Assembly (NCBI GenBank): GCA_025060105.1
Contig: JANXCS010000001.1
Span: 42,282-106,281 of the forward strand
DNA length: 64,000 bases
Direction of reading: 5' to 3'
Source of the DNA: Pseudothermotoga sp.
GTDB taxonomy: Bacteria; Thermotogota; Thermotogae; Thermotogales; DSM-5069
Shown: piece by piece, positions 16,596-24,894 of the stretch
How the letters are laid out: each line of letters starts with the position of its first letter
Numbering within the stretch: position 1 is the stretch's first letter
Program-made: the position numbers and the translations under genes
Notes under the pieces: model-generated
Seen by the model: only the letters and a program-made list of their open reading frames with translations
The model's database searches: none
Told to the model about the DNA's origin: nothing

Positions 16596-17467
16596 TCTAC
16601 CAAACTGAGGTATCTATCGAAACCGTCCGGAGCGATCGTGACCACGCGTGCATTTTCTGGAAGATCTTTCGCGATTCTCACCGCTACAGCTATGTTTGCA
16701 CCACTTGAGATACCCACAGGTAAAGCTTCTTTTTTCATCAGAAATTTCATCATGTCTATGGCTTCCTCATCTTCGACCAGTTCTATTCTATCGATCAACG
16801 AGATATCCAAAATCTTAGGAACAAAGCCAGCACCTATACCTTGAATCCTGTGCCTTGATGCAAAACCTTTCGAAATCGTTGGTGAAGTAGCTGGTTCAAC
16901 TGCTACTATCTTTACTTTAGCCCCATAAAGTTTCTTCAGCACTCTGCCGACACCCGTGATAGTTCCGCCGGTACCGATTCCAGCAACAAACACGTCCAAT
17001 TTGTAGTTCATCTGTGCGAGGATTTCGTGAGCGGTGGTCAGCTCGTGTGAGAGTGGATTGTAAAGATTTTCAAATTGGTTCGGCATGTAAGCGTCCAATT
17101 CTTGAACCAATTCCAAGGCTTTTTTTATCGCTCCGTTCATCCCTTGCTCTGCGGGTGTCAAGATCACTTCAGCTCCATAACTTCTGAGCAGTTTGACTCT
17201 TTCCACACTCACGCTCTCAGGCATCGTGAGTATGACCCTATAGCCTTTCAAAGTTCCAATCGCAGCCAGTGCCACACCTGTGTTACCGCTGGTGGGCTCC
17301 ACGATCACACCGTTTTTGATTAAGCCTTGAGACTCGGCTGCTTCGATCATGAACAACGCGGGTCTATCTTTCACGCTACCCCAAGGATTGTTCCTCTCAA
17401 GTTTCACAAACACCCTCGACTCTGTCTTCAACCTCACCATGGGGGTATTGCCTACTAAATTCAGCAT
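16592..17467 (-). CDS. cysK: Cysteine synthase (O-acetylserine sulfhydrylase)
   Basis: A 291-residue PLP enzyme that makes cysteine from O-acetylserine and sulfide. PLP lysine is Lys33 in Gly-Ser-Val-Lys-Asp-Arg; the substrate loop Thr-Ser-Gly-Asn-Thr-Gly (about 59-64) and the phosphate-binding Gly-Thr-Gly-Gly-Thr (about 160) are intact. It follows cysE, with a 71-base overlap of the two frames: the cysE C-terminal region is read through the start of cysK. GAGGAGGGAT upstream of the ATG is a good binding site. The pair forms the standard two-step cysteine pathway. Confidence 0.94.
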   Translation of the reverse strand: MLNLVGNTPMVRLKTESRVFVKLERNNPWGSVKDRPALFMIEAAESQGLIKNGVIVEPTSGNTGVALAAIGTLKGYRVILTMPESVSVERVKLLRSYGAEVILTPAEQGMNGAIKKALELVQELDAYMPNQFENLYNPLSHELTTAHEILAQMNYKLDVFVAGIGTGGTITGVGRVLKKLYGAKVKIVAVEPATSPTISKGFASRHRIQGIGAGFVPKILDISLIDRIELVEDEEAIDMMKFLMKKEALPVGISSGANIAVAVRIAKDLPENARVVTIAPDGFDRYLSLVE

Positions 17468-18017
17468 CTCGGCTATCCCTCCTCAGTATTCTTGCGGGTA
17501 CACCAACTGCCAAGCTATTCGGTGGCACATCTTGCAAGACAACGGCGTTGGCTCCTATGACTGAATTGTCCCCAACCTTTATGGGTCCAAGGATTTTGGC
17601 ACCTGCCCCGATCAAAACGTTTCTTCCTATATCAGGATGTCTCTTTCCAGTACAAATTTTTTTAGCTCCGAGCGTGACTCCCTGGTAGATCACAGTATTG
17701 CTTCCCACGCTTGCAGTCGAGCCTATCACGACACCAATGCCGTGGTCTATCACTACACCAGGCTCAATCTTGGCAGCTGGATGGATGTCCATGGAGAACA
17801 GAACGCGTTTGAGGTAATAGAAAATATAAGCCAGGGGGTAAAGTTTCCATTCGTAGAAAAGGTGGGAGATTCTATAGAGGAGTAAACCGTGAAAAGAAGC
17901 GTTGAAGAAAATCAACTGAAAAACGTTAGAAGTGGCAGGATCTAGGCGAAGGTACGCTCTCACGTCCTTTCGAACAGCGTGTAAGAAATTTCGCACCCCA
18001 CAAGCATGGAAAAACAC
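17397..18017 (-). CDS. cysE: Serine O-acetyltransferase
   Basis: A left-handed beta-helix acetyltransferase, about 200 residues, short-type like EpsC/SAT. Visible are Asp-Val-Arg-Ala-Tyr...Asp-Pro-Ala near 19-32, Ile-His-Pro-Ala-Ala-Lys-Ile near 77-83, Ile-Asp-His-Gly-Ile-Gly-Val-Val-Ile-Gly, Tyr-Gln-Gly-Val-Thr-Leu-Gly and hexapeptide repeats, ending with a hydrophilic tail that overlaps cysK. The start is uncertain: the GTG at 18017 lies inside the AGGAGGTG binding site, which instead serves an out-of-frame ATG at 18005-18007; GTG codons at 17996 or 17961-17963 are other options. First gene of a five-gene operon. Confidence 0.9.
   Translation of the reverse strand: MFFHACGVRNFLHAVRKDVRAYLRLDPATSNVFQLIFFNASFHGLLLYRISHLFYEWKLYPLAYIFYYLKRVLFSMDIHPAAKIEPGVVIDHGIGVVIGSTASVGSNTVIYQGVTLGAKKICTGKRHPDIGRNVLIGAGAKILGPIKVGDNSVIGANAVVLQDVPPNSLAVGVPARILRRDSRDAEFSRQYPHGEVEDRVEGVCET
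17960..18007 (-). CDS. Possible 15-codon leader ORF overlapping the 5' end of cysE
   Basis: ATG 18005-18007 lies seven bases after a near-perfect AGGAGGTG. The frame runs 15 codons (one Cys codon) and stops at TGA 17960-17962, which overlaps a GTG of the cysE frame (GTGA). Either this is a leader peptide coupled to cysE, or the cysE start region contains a sequence error or programmed frameshift. Evidence is limited to position and binding site. Confidence 0.3.
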   Translation of the reverse strand: MLVGCEISYTLFERT

Positions 18018-18099
18018 CTCCTACTTTTGATCTTCATTCATCAACCAGTTTAGCATGTTTTTTCCAAAACGAGGTTCATTCAAACGTCTTTTTTGAAAA

Positions 18100-18105
18100 T
18101 ATAAT
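18100..18105 (+). promoter_or_regulatory. -10 element of the ODP-chemoreceptor operon
   Basis: Perfect TATAAT, 23 bases before the ATG at 18128. The -35 region is weak (TTCATT at 18075-18080, 19-nt spacing), which would fit a regulated promoter. Confidence 0.5.
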
Positions 18106-18127
18106 TGTTTTGAAAGGAGGAACTTCG

Positions 18128-18889
18128 ATGTATCAAAATGAAGCGATCTTCGATAACGGGTTTCACAAGTTCTATTTTCTTGGCTGGGAAGAGAAAGAAG
18201 AGGAGATAGTTCAAACCAATCAATACCTCATCGTTGATGGCGATGAGGCTGTCCTTTTAGATCCTGGAGGAGCTCACGTTTTTCCACGTGTTCTTGCGAA
18301 CGTTTCCGAGATCATTGAACCTTCCAAAATAACACACCTGTTCTACACCCACCAAGATCCAGACGTGACTAGCGGTATCATCCTTTGGCTTTCCATAGCA
18401 GAAAGCAGCAAGGTTCATATCTCAAACCTTTGGGTTCGTTTCTTGCCACATTTTGGTGTTTATGATCAACGCCGGGTCGTTGGGATTCCAGATCATGGTG
18501 ACACGATAAAGTTGAAAAGTGGAAATACCTTGGAATTGATACCAGCACATTATTTGCATTCCACTGGTAACTTCAATCTCTACGATCCTGTGGCTAAGAT
18601 ACTGTTTTCAGGAGACGTAGGAACGTGTGTGTTTCCAGCTGGAAAGAGATACCGCGAGGCGGTAGATTTCGAATCGCACGTTAAGAACATGGAAGCTTTT
18701 CACAAAAGATACATGGCTTCCAACATGGCATGTCGTAAATGGGTGGATACGGTTTCAAAGAAACAGATCGACGTAATAGCCCCACAGCATGGAGCGATAA
18801 TGAGAGGAGAATGTGTCAAAAAATTCTTCAATTGGCTGAGAGATTTGAAATGTGGTATCGATCTCATCGACCAATTCTACGGGAAGTGA
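18128..18889 (+). CDS. Oxygen-binding di-iron protein (ODP), metallo-beta-lactamase fold
   Basis: About 253 residues, equal to the di-iron domain of flavodiiron proteins without flavodoxin. Metal-ligand positions: His75-x-Asp77-x-Asp79, His144, Asp163 (Ser-Gly-Asp-Val-Gly), His221 (Pro-Gln-His-Gly). The histidine that normally follows the third ligand in flavodiiron enzymes is Val80. This stand-alone form matches the ODP proteins described as Fe/O2 sensors for chemotaxis in Treponema and Thermotoga. The next gene encodes a soluble chemoreceptor, which supports that role. ATG 18128 has AAAGGAGGA six bases upstream. Confidence 0.85.
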   Translation: MYQNEAIFDNGFHKFYFLGWEEKEEEIVQTNQYLIVDGDEAVLLDPGGAHVFPRVLANVSEIIEPSKITHLFYTHQDPDVTSGIILWLSIAESSKVHISNLWVRFLPHFGVYDQRRVVGIPDHGDTIKLKSGNTLELIPAHYLHSTGNFNLYDPVAKILFSGDVGTCVFPAGKRYREAVDFESHVKNMEAFHKRYMASNMACRKWVDTVSKKQIDVIAPQHGAIMRGECVKKFFNWLRDLKCGIDLIDQFYGK

Positions 18890-18894
18890 AGCGC

Positions 18895-19728
18895 ATGGAC
18901 AAAAAAACTTTTGAAAAGATCTCATCAGCTTTCTTTGCTGAAAACTTAATGACGAGTTTCATGAGCCAACTGGATGAAGCACTCGTTTCAAGGGTCTTGA
19001 ATCTCAGACATCGCATAGATGAAGCTATGAACAGATTTGAAGGAACAAAAGATCAAATCTCCAAGATTCAAGAGAAGTTTTCCACAAACAGTGAGGAATT
19101 GAAAAATGCTTTCGAAACATTACGACGCGTCAGCTCTGAAATGCAATCTCAGCTTTCAAAATCTGGGGCCAGTTTGGATCAGGTGAGTGAAAAATTCAAA
19201 GATATCCTCGATAAAACTTCACGCACTTTGGAAAGTTTCGGAGAAATTGAGCGTATGATCGAACAGATCGTGAGGATAGCCAAGCAAACGAATTTGCTCG
19301 CGTTGAATGCATCCATAGAAGCGGCGAGGGCAGGCGAACACGGTAGAGGTTTTGCCATCGTGGCTTCTGAAATTCAAAAGCTGGCTGGAGAGTCGAACAG
19401 AACCACGCAAGAAATCACACAAAAAGTGAAACATCTCAGCGAGATGGTTCAAAGTTCCATAGAAGGTTTGAAGATCGTTGCCGATTTGTTCAACATCTTC
19501 AAAAACTCTACAGAGCGAATGCTTTCTTTTTTGCAACAGAACGCCGAATTGATTTCCAAAACGAGCGTCACTTTCGATCAAACCAGTGAAAGTTTATCTC
19601 AGCAGCAAGCTGTGATAAAAGAAACCTACGAAGTTTTAAAGAGCGCTGAAGAAAAATTCGAAGCTATGCTCAGGGTCATCAACTCCGTTGTTAAAGCTCA
19701 GCAGAAGCTCAAGGATTTGAAGCTGTGA
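18895..19728 (+). CDS. Soluble methyl-accepting chemotaxis protein
   Basis: A 277-residue, almost entirely helical protein with no membrane segment and no recognisable sensor domain. The receptor tip that binds CheA/CheW is clear at about residues 125-160 ([18 protein letters not shown]). The first ~50 residues before the coiled coil may bind a partner. It starts six bases after the ODP stop, with GGGAAGTGAA as binding site, so the two are translated together. ODP probably provides the sensory input. It overlaps uvsE by GTGA. Confidence 0.9.
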   Translation: MDKKTFEKISSAFFAENLMTSFMSQLDEALVSRVLNLRHRIDEAMNRFEGTKDQISKIQEKFSTNSEELKNAFETLRRVSSEMQSQLSKSGASLDQVSEKFKDILDKTSRTLESFGEIERMIEQIVRIAKQTNLLALNASIEAARAGEHGRGFAIVASEIQKLAGESNRTTQEITQKVKHLSEMVQSSIEGLKIVADLFNIFKNSTERMLSFLQQNAELISKTSVTFDQTSESLSQQQAVIKETYEVLKSAEEKFEAMLRVINSVVKAQQKLKDLKL

Positions 19729-20639
19729 AAGATCTACGCCATCTTGGACTTGGCTTCTTTTGTTCTACGAGCGATAATAGAATCACCACGAACAGGAAGT
19801 TCAAGCTTTCGAACCTCACTCTGTCGAAGTTTCTGAATGTTTTTTATCAGAACCTATCCGACTTCGTCGTGTTGCTGGAAATTTCGAAGAGAATGAATCT
19901 GAGCATCTTCAGATTGGGGTCAAACATGGTACCATTCGCTTCACATTCGAATTTGGACAAAAGTTGGTTAAAAATGATCGAAAAAGATTTGAAAAGTGCA
20001 TCAGAAGCAATTCGAAAGTATGGCGTTCGCATCACGATGCACCCAGGTCAACACGTGATCCTCAGCTCACCGAGGAAAGAAGTTTTGGATGCTTCTCTAA
20101 GAGAACTTGAATATCATTTTTGGCTCCTCGATTGTTTGGGTGTTGGAAATGACGGCGTTGTGGTGGTACACGTCGGGGGTGTTTATGGGGATAAAAAAGA
20201 AGCTTTGAAGCGCTTCATCTTCGTTGTAAGGGAAAGTTCGTGGTTGAAAGAAAGGTTGGCCATTGAGAACGATGAAAGATTCTATAACTTAGAGGATGTG
20301 TTGTGGCTCTGCGAGAGGTTGAACCTTCCAGTTGTGTTCGACTATTACCATCACACGATTAACCCTTCGGATTTCGATTCAAAAATGGTTCTGAGTAGTT
20401 GGGATGGTAGAATTCCAGAGTTTCATCTTTCATCCTTCCCAACGGTTTCGAAGAAGTTCAACGAGCACGGGGACTGGATAGAGATCGAAGATGTACTTTC
20501 TTTAGAGAATCTGTTCAAAGGTGAAAGAATAGATGTGATACTGGAGGCCAAGAAAAAGGAGAAAGCTATAGAAAGGCTCATAGAACTGGCTCAGGATAAT
20601 GGTGTTGTCCTTTCTGCGCGATCTTTAATGAAGGGGTGA
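19725..20639 (+). CDS. uvsE: UV damage endonuclease
   Basis: A 304-residue TIM-barrel endonuclease that nicks 5' of UV photoproducts and some other lesions. Family features: Leu-Gly-Phe-Phe-Cys near 10, Arg-Leu-Gly-Ser-Asn-Met-Val-Pro-Phe near 64, Met-His-Pro-Gly-Gln-His near 104, His-Val-Gly-Gly-Val-Tyr-Gly near 147, Glu-Asn-Asp near 182 and Asp-Tyr-Tyr-His-His near 207; these hold the metal ligands. GTG start overlaps the chemoreceptor stop. Placement in a chemotaxis operon is odd functionally, although both relate to stress by light or oxygen. Confidence 0.9.
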   Translation: MKDLRHLGLGFFCSTSDNRITTNRKFKLSNLTLSKFLNVFYQNLSDFVVLLEISKRMNLSIFRLGSNMVPFASHSNLDKSWLKMIEKDLKSASEAIRKYGVRITMHPGQHVILSSPRKEVLDASLRELEYHFWLLDCLGVGNDGVVVVHVGGVYGDKKEALKRFIFVVRESSWLKERLAIENDERFYNLEDVLWLCERLNLPVVFDYYHHTINPSDFDSKMVLSSWDGRIPEFHLSSFPTVSKKFNEHGDWIEIEDVLSLENLFKGERIDVILEAKKKEKAIERLIELAQDNGVVLSARSLMKG

Positions 20640-20645
20640 AGAGTT

Positions 20646-21269
20646 TTGATAAGAAATTTTGTCTTCGATCTTGGAAGAGTGTTGTTGGATTGGGAACCTT
20701 ACGAGTACATGCTCAAAGTTTTTCCAAAAAGTGTTGCAGATGAGATCAACGAAAAGATTTTTGAAAGTAAAGATTGGTGGTTGATGGACAAAGGGATATT
20801 CTCTGAAGAACAGCTGTGGGAGAAGAAACTCAAAGAACTCCCTCATCTGAGTGAGTACATAGTGCACATGAAAGAAAAAGTGCCGCAACTTTTGATTCCA
20901 ATCGAGGAGAATGTGAAGATTTTGCCTAAACTCAAACAAAAGGGTTTCAAGTTGTACGTGTTGTCGAATTTCAGCGAGAAAAATTTCGAGTTGGTCTATT
21001 CCAAGTACGACTTTTTCAAATTTTTCGATGGTATGGTCATTTCTTCGCATGTGAAGCTCGCCAAACCCGAAAAAGAGATTTATCTGGAGCTGATCAAAAG
21101 ATACAACTTGGTCCCAAAGGACAGTCTCTTTATAGATGACAAGCTTGAGAACATTCAAACTGCACGGATGTTGGGTTTCGAGTGCATACATTTGACGGAC
21201 CATAGAAATCTCACAGAAAAGCTTAAGGATTTGCTTGGTGAAAACTTTGTGGATGAACTTAAAGATTGA
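20646..21269 (+). CDS. HAD-superfamily hydrolase
   Basis: A 207-residue HAD phosphatase of the haloacid dehalogenase/phosphoglycolate phosphatase-like type. Motif I is Phe-Asp-Leu-Gly-Arg-Val-Leu-Leu-Asp: the second Asp of the usual DxD (DxDGTL) is Gly, which is common in the YihX/epoxide-hydrolase-like subgroup. Motif II is Leu-Ser-Asn-Phe-Ser near 110, motif III Lys-Pro-Glu-Lys near 139, motif IV Phe-Ile-Asp-Asp-Lys near 160. TTG start with AAGGGGTGAAG just upstream, six bases after uvsE. Substrate unknown, probably a small sugar phosphate. Confidence 0.82.
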   Translation: MIRNFVFDLGRVLLDWEPYEYMLKVFPKSVADEINEKIFESKDWWLMDKGIFSEEQLWEKKLKELPHLSEYIVHMKEKVPQLLIPIEENVKILPKLKQKGFKLYVLSNFSEKNFELVYSKYDFFKFFDGMVISSHVKLAKPEKEIYLELIKRYNLVPKDSLFIDDKLENIQTARMLGFECIHLTDHRNLTEKLKDLLGENFVDELKD

Positions 21270-21325
21270 ACGAAACAGTCGGCCGTACAGCTGAAGGTTT
21301 TCAAAATATTTGTGGGGGTGATAGA

Positions 21326-21892
21326 ATGAGAAAGTTTTTCTTCATGATCGTGATGATGATAGCTTTAGTTGGTTTTGCCGGTGTATTCATCAACTTGGAC
21401 TCTTTTTTTGGAATTGGTTCTGCAGGTAAACTTCTTCTCGATGGAGAAGAAAAGCAAATTGGTATGGTTTCCAACTATGGGCTACAGCTGAGTATCGATT
21501 ATGGTTTACATGACGGTTTGAGATTGGGTGTCACAGCATCTTCACAGAACGTTTCTTTAGCTTTTGAATCTGAAAGTTTGAACTTCGGTCTTTTATGCTT
21601 GGGTGTTGAAGGACTTTTTGCTATGGATTTTTTTGAACTCGTTTTGCAGATTTCTGCCGAGTTGCATTTCGTTCTGACTTCGTTCGTATATGGAGAAGGA
21701 AAGATGAACCAGAACGATTTCAATGGTCACATCTTTTCTGGGAAAGCCGTTTTTGAGAAATATTTGAGTGAAAACCTTTCTGTTGCAGTTGGAGGAGGAA
21801 TGAAATATCTTTCGATGGAAAGCGTGAACAACTCTAAGAGCTTCAAAGGGTGTATCCCCTGCGTTATTTTAAGGATGGGATATTCTTTTTAA
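21326..21892 (+). CDS. Small outer-membrane beta-barrel-like exported protein
   Basis: About 188 residues: a signal peptide (Arg-Lys-Phe-Phe, hydrophobic core, cut near Gly-Phe-Ala-Gly), then alternating beta strands with aromatic ends, and a C-terminal Arg-Met-Gly-Tyr-Ser-Phe typical of barrels inserted in an outer membrane or toga. No family name recognised. ATG 21326 is chosen because GGGGGTGATAG lies just before it and starts the signal peptide directly; the frame extends upstream into the HAD stop region without a site. Confidence 0.65.
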   Translation: MRKFFFMIVMMIALVGFAGVFINLDSFFGIGSAGKLLLDGEEKQIGMVSNYGLQLSIDYGLHDGLRLGVTASSQNVSLAFESESLNFGLLCLGVEGLFAMDFFELVLQISAELHFVLTSFVYGEGKMNQNDFNGHIFSGKAVFEKYLSENLSVAVGGGMKYLSMESVNNSKSFKGCIPCVILRMGYSF

Positions 21893-21943
21893 TGATTTTC
21901 TAATTGCCAAGGTGTATAAGTTCAGCTGAAGGGGGGATATTCA

Positions 21944-22435
21944 ATGAGATTGCTCATACTGTTGTTTTTAGCAGTTTCTATTGCGACATTGGCACAGCCT
22001 CAGCCTTTACAACCGCAGAATCCCATCGTACCTCCTCAGCCGAACTTATCGAGGCTCTCTATCACTCCCCAGATTTTGGTTTTCTTCTCTGGTTTACCGC
22101 AGGAGAAGAAGGTGTTACTCTACAACTTTGGCAACAATCCTTTGAGATGGAGTTTGGGAGCAAGCTCAAGATTTTTGAAAGTCGACGCTTCTGACGTTCC
22201 AAATCCATTGCCTCCTCTTCAGGGAGCTTCTTTGAAAGTGACCGTGGTTTGGGATCTAGTTCCCACAGAGGCTGGTACGATAGAAAAACCCGGCGCCTTG
22301 ATTGCCCTGTTGGAGAAATTACTAGGAGTGGACATACCTGATAGGTACAAACATTTCGGTGTCGGATTGTTGAGCGTTTTGGATGAACCAATGAAAGTTC
22401 TTCACTTCGTCACAGTTTTCACAGTGATGTATTGA
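21944..22435 (+). CDS. Exported protein of unknown function
   Basis: A 163-residue protein with a signal peptide (about 1-17), a Pro/Gln-rich linker (about 18-35) and then a small beta domain. The core Ser-Ile-Thr-Pro-Gln-Ile-Leu-Val-Phe-Phe, Val-Leu-Leu-Tyr-Asn-Phe-Gly-Asn-Asn-Pro-Leu-Arg-Trp resembles immunoglobulin-like BACON/ASH folds that contain a Asn-x-Gly-x-x-x-Leu-x-Trp pattern; this is an inference. GAAGGGGGG is a strong binding site. Same strand as the outer-membrane-like gene 52 bases upstream, so possibly an envelope pair. Confidence 0.65.
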   Translation: MRLLILLFLAVSIATLAQPQPLQPQNPIVPPQPNLSRLSITPQILVFFSGLPQEKKVLLYNFGNNPLRWSLGASSRFLKVDASDVPNPLPPLQGASLKVTVVWDLVPTEAGTIEKPGALIALLEKLLGVDIPDRYKHFGVGLLSVLDEPMKVLHFVTVFTVMY

Positions 22436-22440
22436 TCGAC

Positions 22441-23154
22441 TCAGGCGCGGATCTTGTCCAGATCACCCCTCATGAAGAGTATGAGATAGTAGGCAGTTTC
22501 AGTTAAGTCTTTCGTGTAGATCCATCTTTTCATACAGAGAAAGCTGTCTGAATCTATCAGGCTAAGCACGTGGTGCTCAACGCGTGCACGATCGCAAGGT
22601 TCTATGATTTGTTCTATCTTCGTGATTTCAGCGTTCGTTTCGCTCAGAAAAATCTTTGCAATCGATCCAGTGAGATCTTTTCCTTCAAAAGCGTGACTTA
22701 TAGCAGGATGCAGGAACGATTCTTCAACGAGGATGGGGATTTCGTCAAAATAGCGTAATCTTTTTATGTAAAGGCATGTTGAAACGTTCTGCCATCGTGC
22801 TTGTTCAGCGATTTCCCTGTCGATTTGGATATGCCTTTTGTCAATCACGTAGTTTTTGGAAGCGATGCCGAAAGTTTCTAATGCATAGCTCAAACTGATG
22901 AGTGGTTCAAAGCTGAACGATGGTCTCAACTTTTTTACGAATGTGCCGATACCATGTTTTTTGACCAAGAATCCCTGAGCGACCAACTCGTCTATGGCCG
23001 CGCGTACTGTTGCTCTGCTCACCTTGTACGTCTCCATCAGCTCAAATTCGGCTGGGATTTTCTGGCCTTCTTTCCAATCGCCTTTGAGGATTTTCTGTTT
23101 CAATTCATGGGCCAATTGCGCGTAGAGAGGTATCACGCTCGTTTTGTCCAGCAA
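22441..23154 (-). CDS. GntR-family transcriptional regulator (HutC/UTRA type)
   Basis: A 237-residue repressor-type protein. Residues about 8-72 are the GntR winged helix (Pro-Leu-Tyr-Ala-Gln-Leu, Pro-Ala-Glu-Phe-Glu-Leu-Met-Glu-Thr-Tyr, Val-Ser-Arg-Ala-Thr-Val-Arg-Ala-Ala). Residues about 85-237 form the UTRA effector-binding domain. It is the last gene of the five-gene operon starting at 29778 and likely acts on the palindrome at 29795-29820. The effector should be a metabolite of the operon's pathway, perhaps a phosphorylated polyol. Confidence 0.9.
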   Translation of the reverse strand: MLDKTSVIPLYAQLAHELKQKILKGDWKEGQKIPAEFELMETYKVSRATVRAAIDELVAQGFLVKKHGIGTFVKKLRPSFSFEPLISLSYALETFGIASKNYVIDKRHIQIDREIAEQARWQNVSTCLYIKRLRYFDEIPILVEESFLHPAISHAFEGKDLTGSIAKIFLSETNAEITKIEQIIEPCDRARVEHHVLSLIDSDSFLCMKRWIYTKDLTETAYYLILFMRGDLDKIRA

Positions 23155-23164
23155 CCGCTCTCAC

Positions 23165-24880
23165 CTAAGCCAATTGTATCATCCTCTTTTTCTCCTCTGG
23201 AAGATCCAACGCGAGTGTTCCACCCGGATTCATGATGTTGTTCGGATCGAAATGTTTTTTCAAGGCTCTGAGTACCTCGAGTTGGTTACGACCTATACAA
23301 GCTTCGAACCAAGGTGCGAAGAGTTTTCCAACGCCGTGGTGATGGCTCAACGCTGCCCCACTTTTGACTATGTTGTCCAATATCCCAGATTGATACTCAA
23401 CGAACTCTTCTATGTCTTTGAACATGCCGATGAAGATGAAGTAAAGGTTCGTACCCTGCGGGTAAAAATGAGAACAATGACTCATCACCACAGTTTTGGG
23501 TCGTTTCTTGCAGTACTCCCGAACCATTTTATAGACATGTTCGACCTGATCCCAAGCTACGGCACATTCGAGCGTGTCTATGATTATTCCAAAATCGTGC
23601 AGATCGTCCCTGAGGTACGGATCGGTGAATCTACCTTTTTCCCATCTTTTAGCGACGTATCCAGTGGTATAGATGGCTCCGAATGAACGTGCGATCTTCA
23701 TGATCTGTCTTTTTACATTCTTTGCGTAGTTTTTCTCCCCCTGCGCAATCCCAAGTAAGAGGCATCTTTCCATACTCTTCATGCCTCTCAAAGAGATCAG
23801 CCTGTCCAGAATGGTATCTTTTACACCATAAAGTCTGAAGGCAATCTCCGTTTCTTCCGGATCCGAGAGTCTCATGACGGCGGGAAAGCCAAAACCAGCT
23901 TGAGTTATCTCCCGACACGCTTCGATGGCACTGTGGAAGCTTGGAAAGATGAAGCTGAATCGCTGATCGTTCTGTGGCATGTATCTGAATATCTTCAACG
24001 TGACTGAGACTAAAAGTCCGTAAGCTCCCTCGCTGCCTATCATCATCTGATCTATGGAAGGTCCAAGTGCAGCTCTTGGATATTCTTTAGTTTTGATCTC
24101 ACCGATCGGTGTGATATATTCTTGACATACCACAAGGTCTTCTATCTTTCCGTAGTAGGTAGAATTTTGACCAGCTCCACGCGTCACAACCCAACCTCCA
24201 ACGGTCGAATATTCGAAAGATTGTGGTAAATGTCCGCAAGTGTATCTGTGTTTCGTTCCAAAGATCTTTGGTGCTTCGTTCAAAGCTTGCTCCAACTTTG
24301 GACCGTAGATACCAGGTTCAACTGTGACGGTGTGATTGATCTCGTTCAATTTCAAGATTCTGTTCATATGTTTGGTGAAGTCGACACAGACACCGCCCTT
24401 CACACACTCAGTACCTCTGGTTACAGTTGAGCCGCCACCGCGTGGATATATCGCTATACAGTGGTCGTTGCAATACTTGACGATCTTTACAACATCCTCC
24501 CTATCCTTTGGAAACAATACTAAATCTGGTAGGTTCTCTATCCTTTTTTCTCTGAGCCTCATCAAATCGAACATCGTCTTGCCAAAGCTCGCCTTGACCC
24601 TCGAATAGTCATCGAAACGAACGTTTTCAGGTCCGAGCATTTTCTGGAAAACTTCTATGTGTCTGGATTCAAGTTTGATGGGCACATCAACTTTCACCTC
24701 TTCGAAGCCTGGGTTGATCGGTTCTTTGAAATGCTCGTCTGTAAGTTCAAACGTTTCTTTCATCAATTCGTACAGTTTCTCGTTGGGGTGTTTGAAATAA
24801 CCTGGGTCTCCCCATTTAAAAATCGAACGATAAGAATTGTTCGGAGCAATCTGTTCGATCCAGTTCGGTTTAAAACTCAC
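23165..24880 (-). CDS. FAD-binding oxidase of the alkyl-DHAP synthase (AGPS) type
   Basis: About 571 residues: VAO/PCMH-type FAD domain (Pro-Arg-Gly-Gly-Gly-Ser-Thr-Val-Thr near 150) and a C-terminal cap. The near-invariant AGPS catalytic loop Ser-His-His-His-Gly-Val-Gly-Lys is present near residues 512-519 (triple His at 23336-23344). AGPS swaps the acyl chain of acyl-DHAP for a fatty alcohol, making an ether lipid; bacterial relatives are often only annotated as glycolate oxidase-like. Clustered here with a glycerol-3-phosphate dehydrogenase-like enzyme and a sugar kinase, the substrate is probably a glycerol/DHAP-type or polyol compound. GTG 24880 follows AAGGGGG; an in-frame GTG at 24901 overlaps the kinase stop. 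Confidence 0.85.
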   Translation of the reverse strand: MSFKPNWIEQIAPNNSYRSIFKWGDPGYFKHPNEKLYELMKETFELTDEHFKEPINPGFEEVKVDVPIKLESRHIEVFQKMLGPENVRFDDYSRVKASFGKTMFDLMRLREKRIENLPDLVLFPKDREDVVKIVKYCNDHCIAIYPRGGGSTVTRGTECVKGGVCVDFTKHMNRILKLNEINHTVTVEPGIYGPKLEQALNEAPKIFGTKHRYTCGHLPQSFEYSTVGGWVVTRGAGQNSTYYGKIEDLVVCQEYITPIGEIKTKEYPRAALGPSIDQMMIGSEGAYGLLVSVTLKIFRYMPQNDQRFSFIFPSFHSAIEACREITQAGFGFPAVMRLSDPEETEIAFRLYGVKDTILDRLISLRGMKSMERCLLLGIAQGEKNYAKNVKRQIMKIARSFGAIYTTGYVAKRWEKGRFTDPYLRDDLHDFGIIIDTLECAVAWDQVEHVYKMVREYCKKRPKTVVMSHCSHFYPQGTNLYFIFIGMFKDIEEFVEYQSGILDNIVKSGAALSHHHGVGKLFAPWFEACIGRNQLEVLRALKKHFDPNNIMNPGGTLALDLPEEKKRMIQLA

Positions 24881-24894
24881 ATTCGTAACCCCCT

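Noticed and set aside
24230-24608. Plus-strand frames opposite the AGPS-like gene
   Set aside because: The minus-strand protein has clear FAD-binding motifs and operon overlaps; the opposite frames have no supporting signals.
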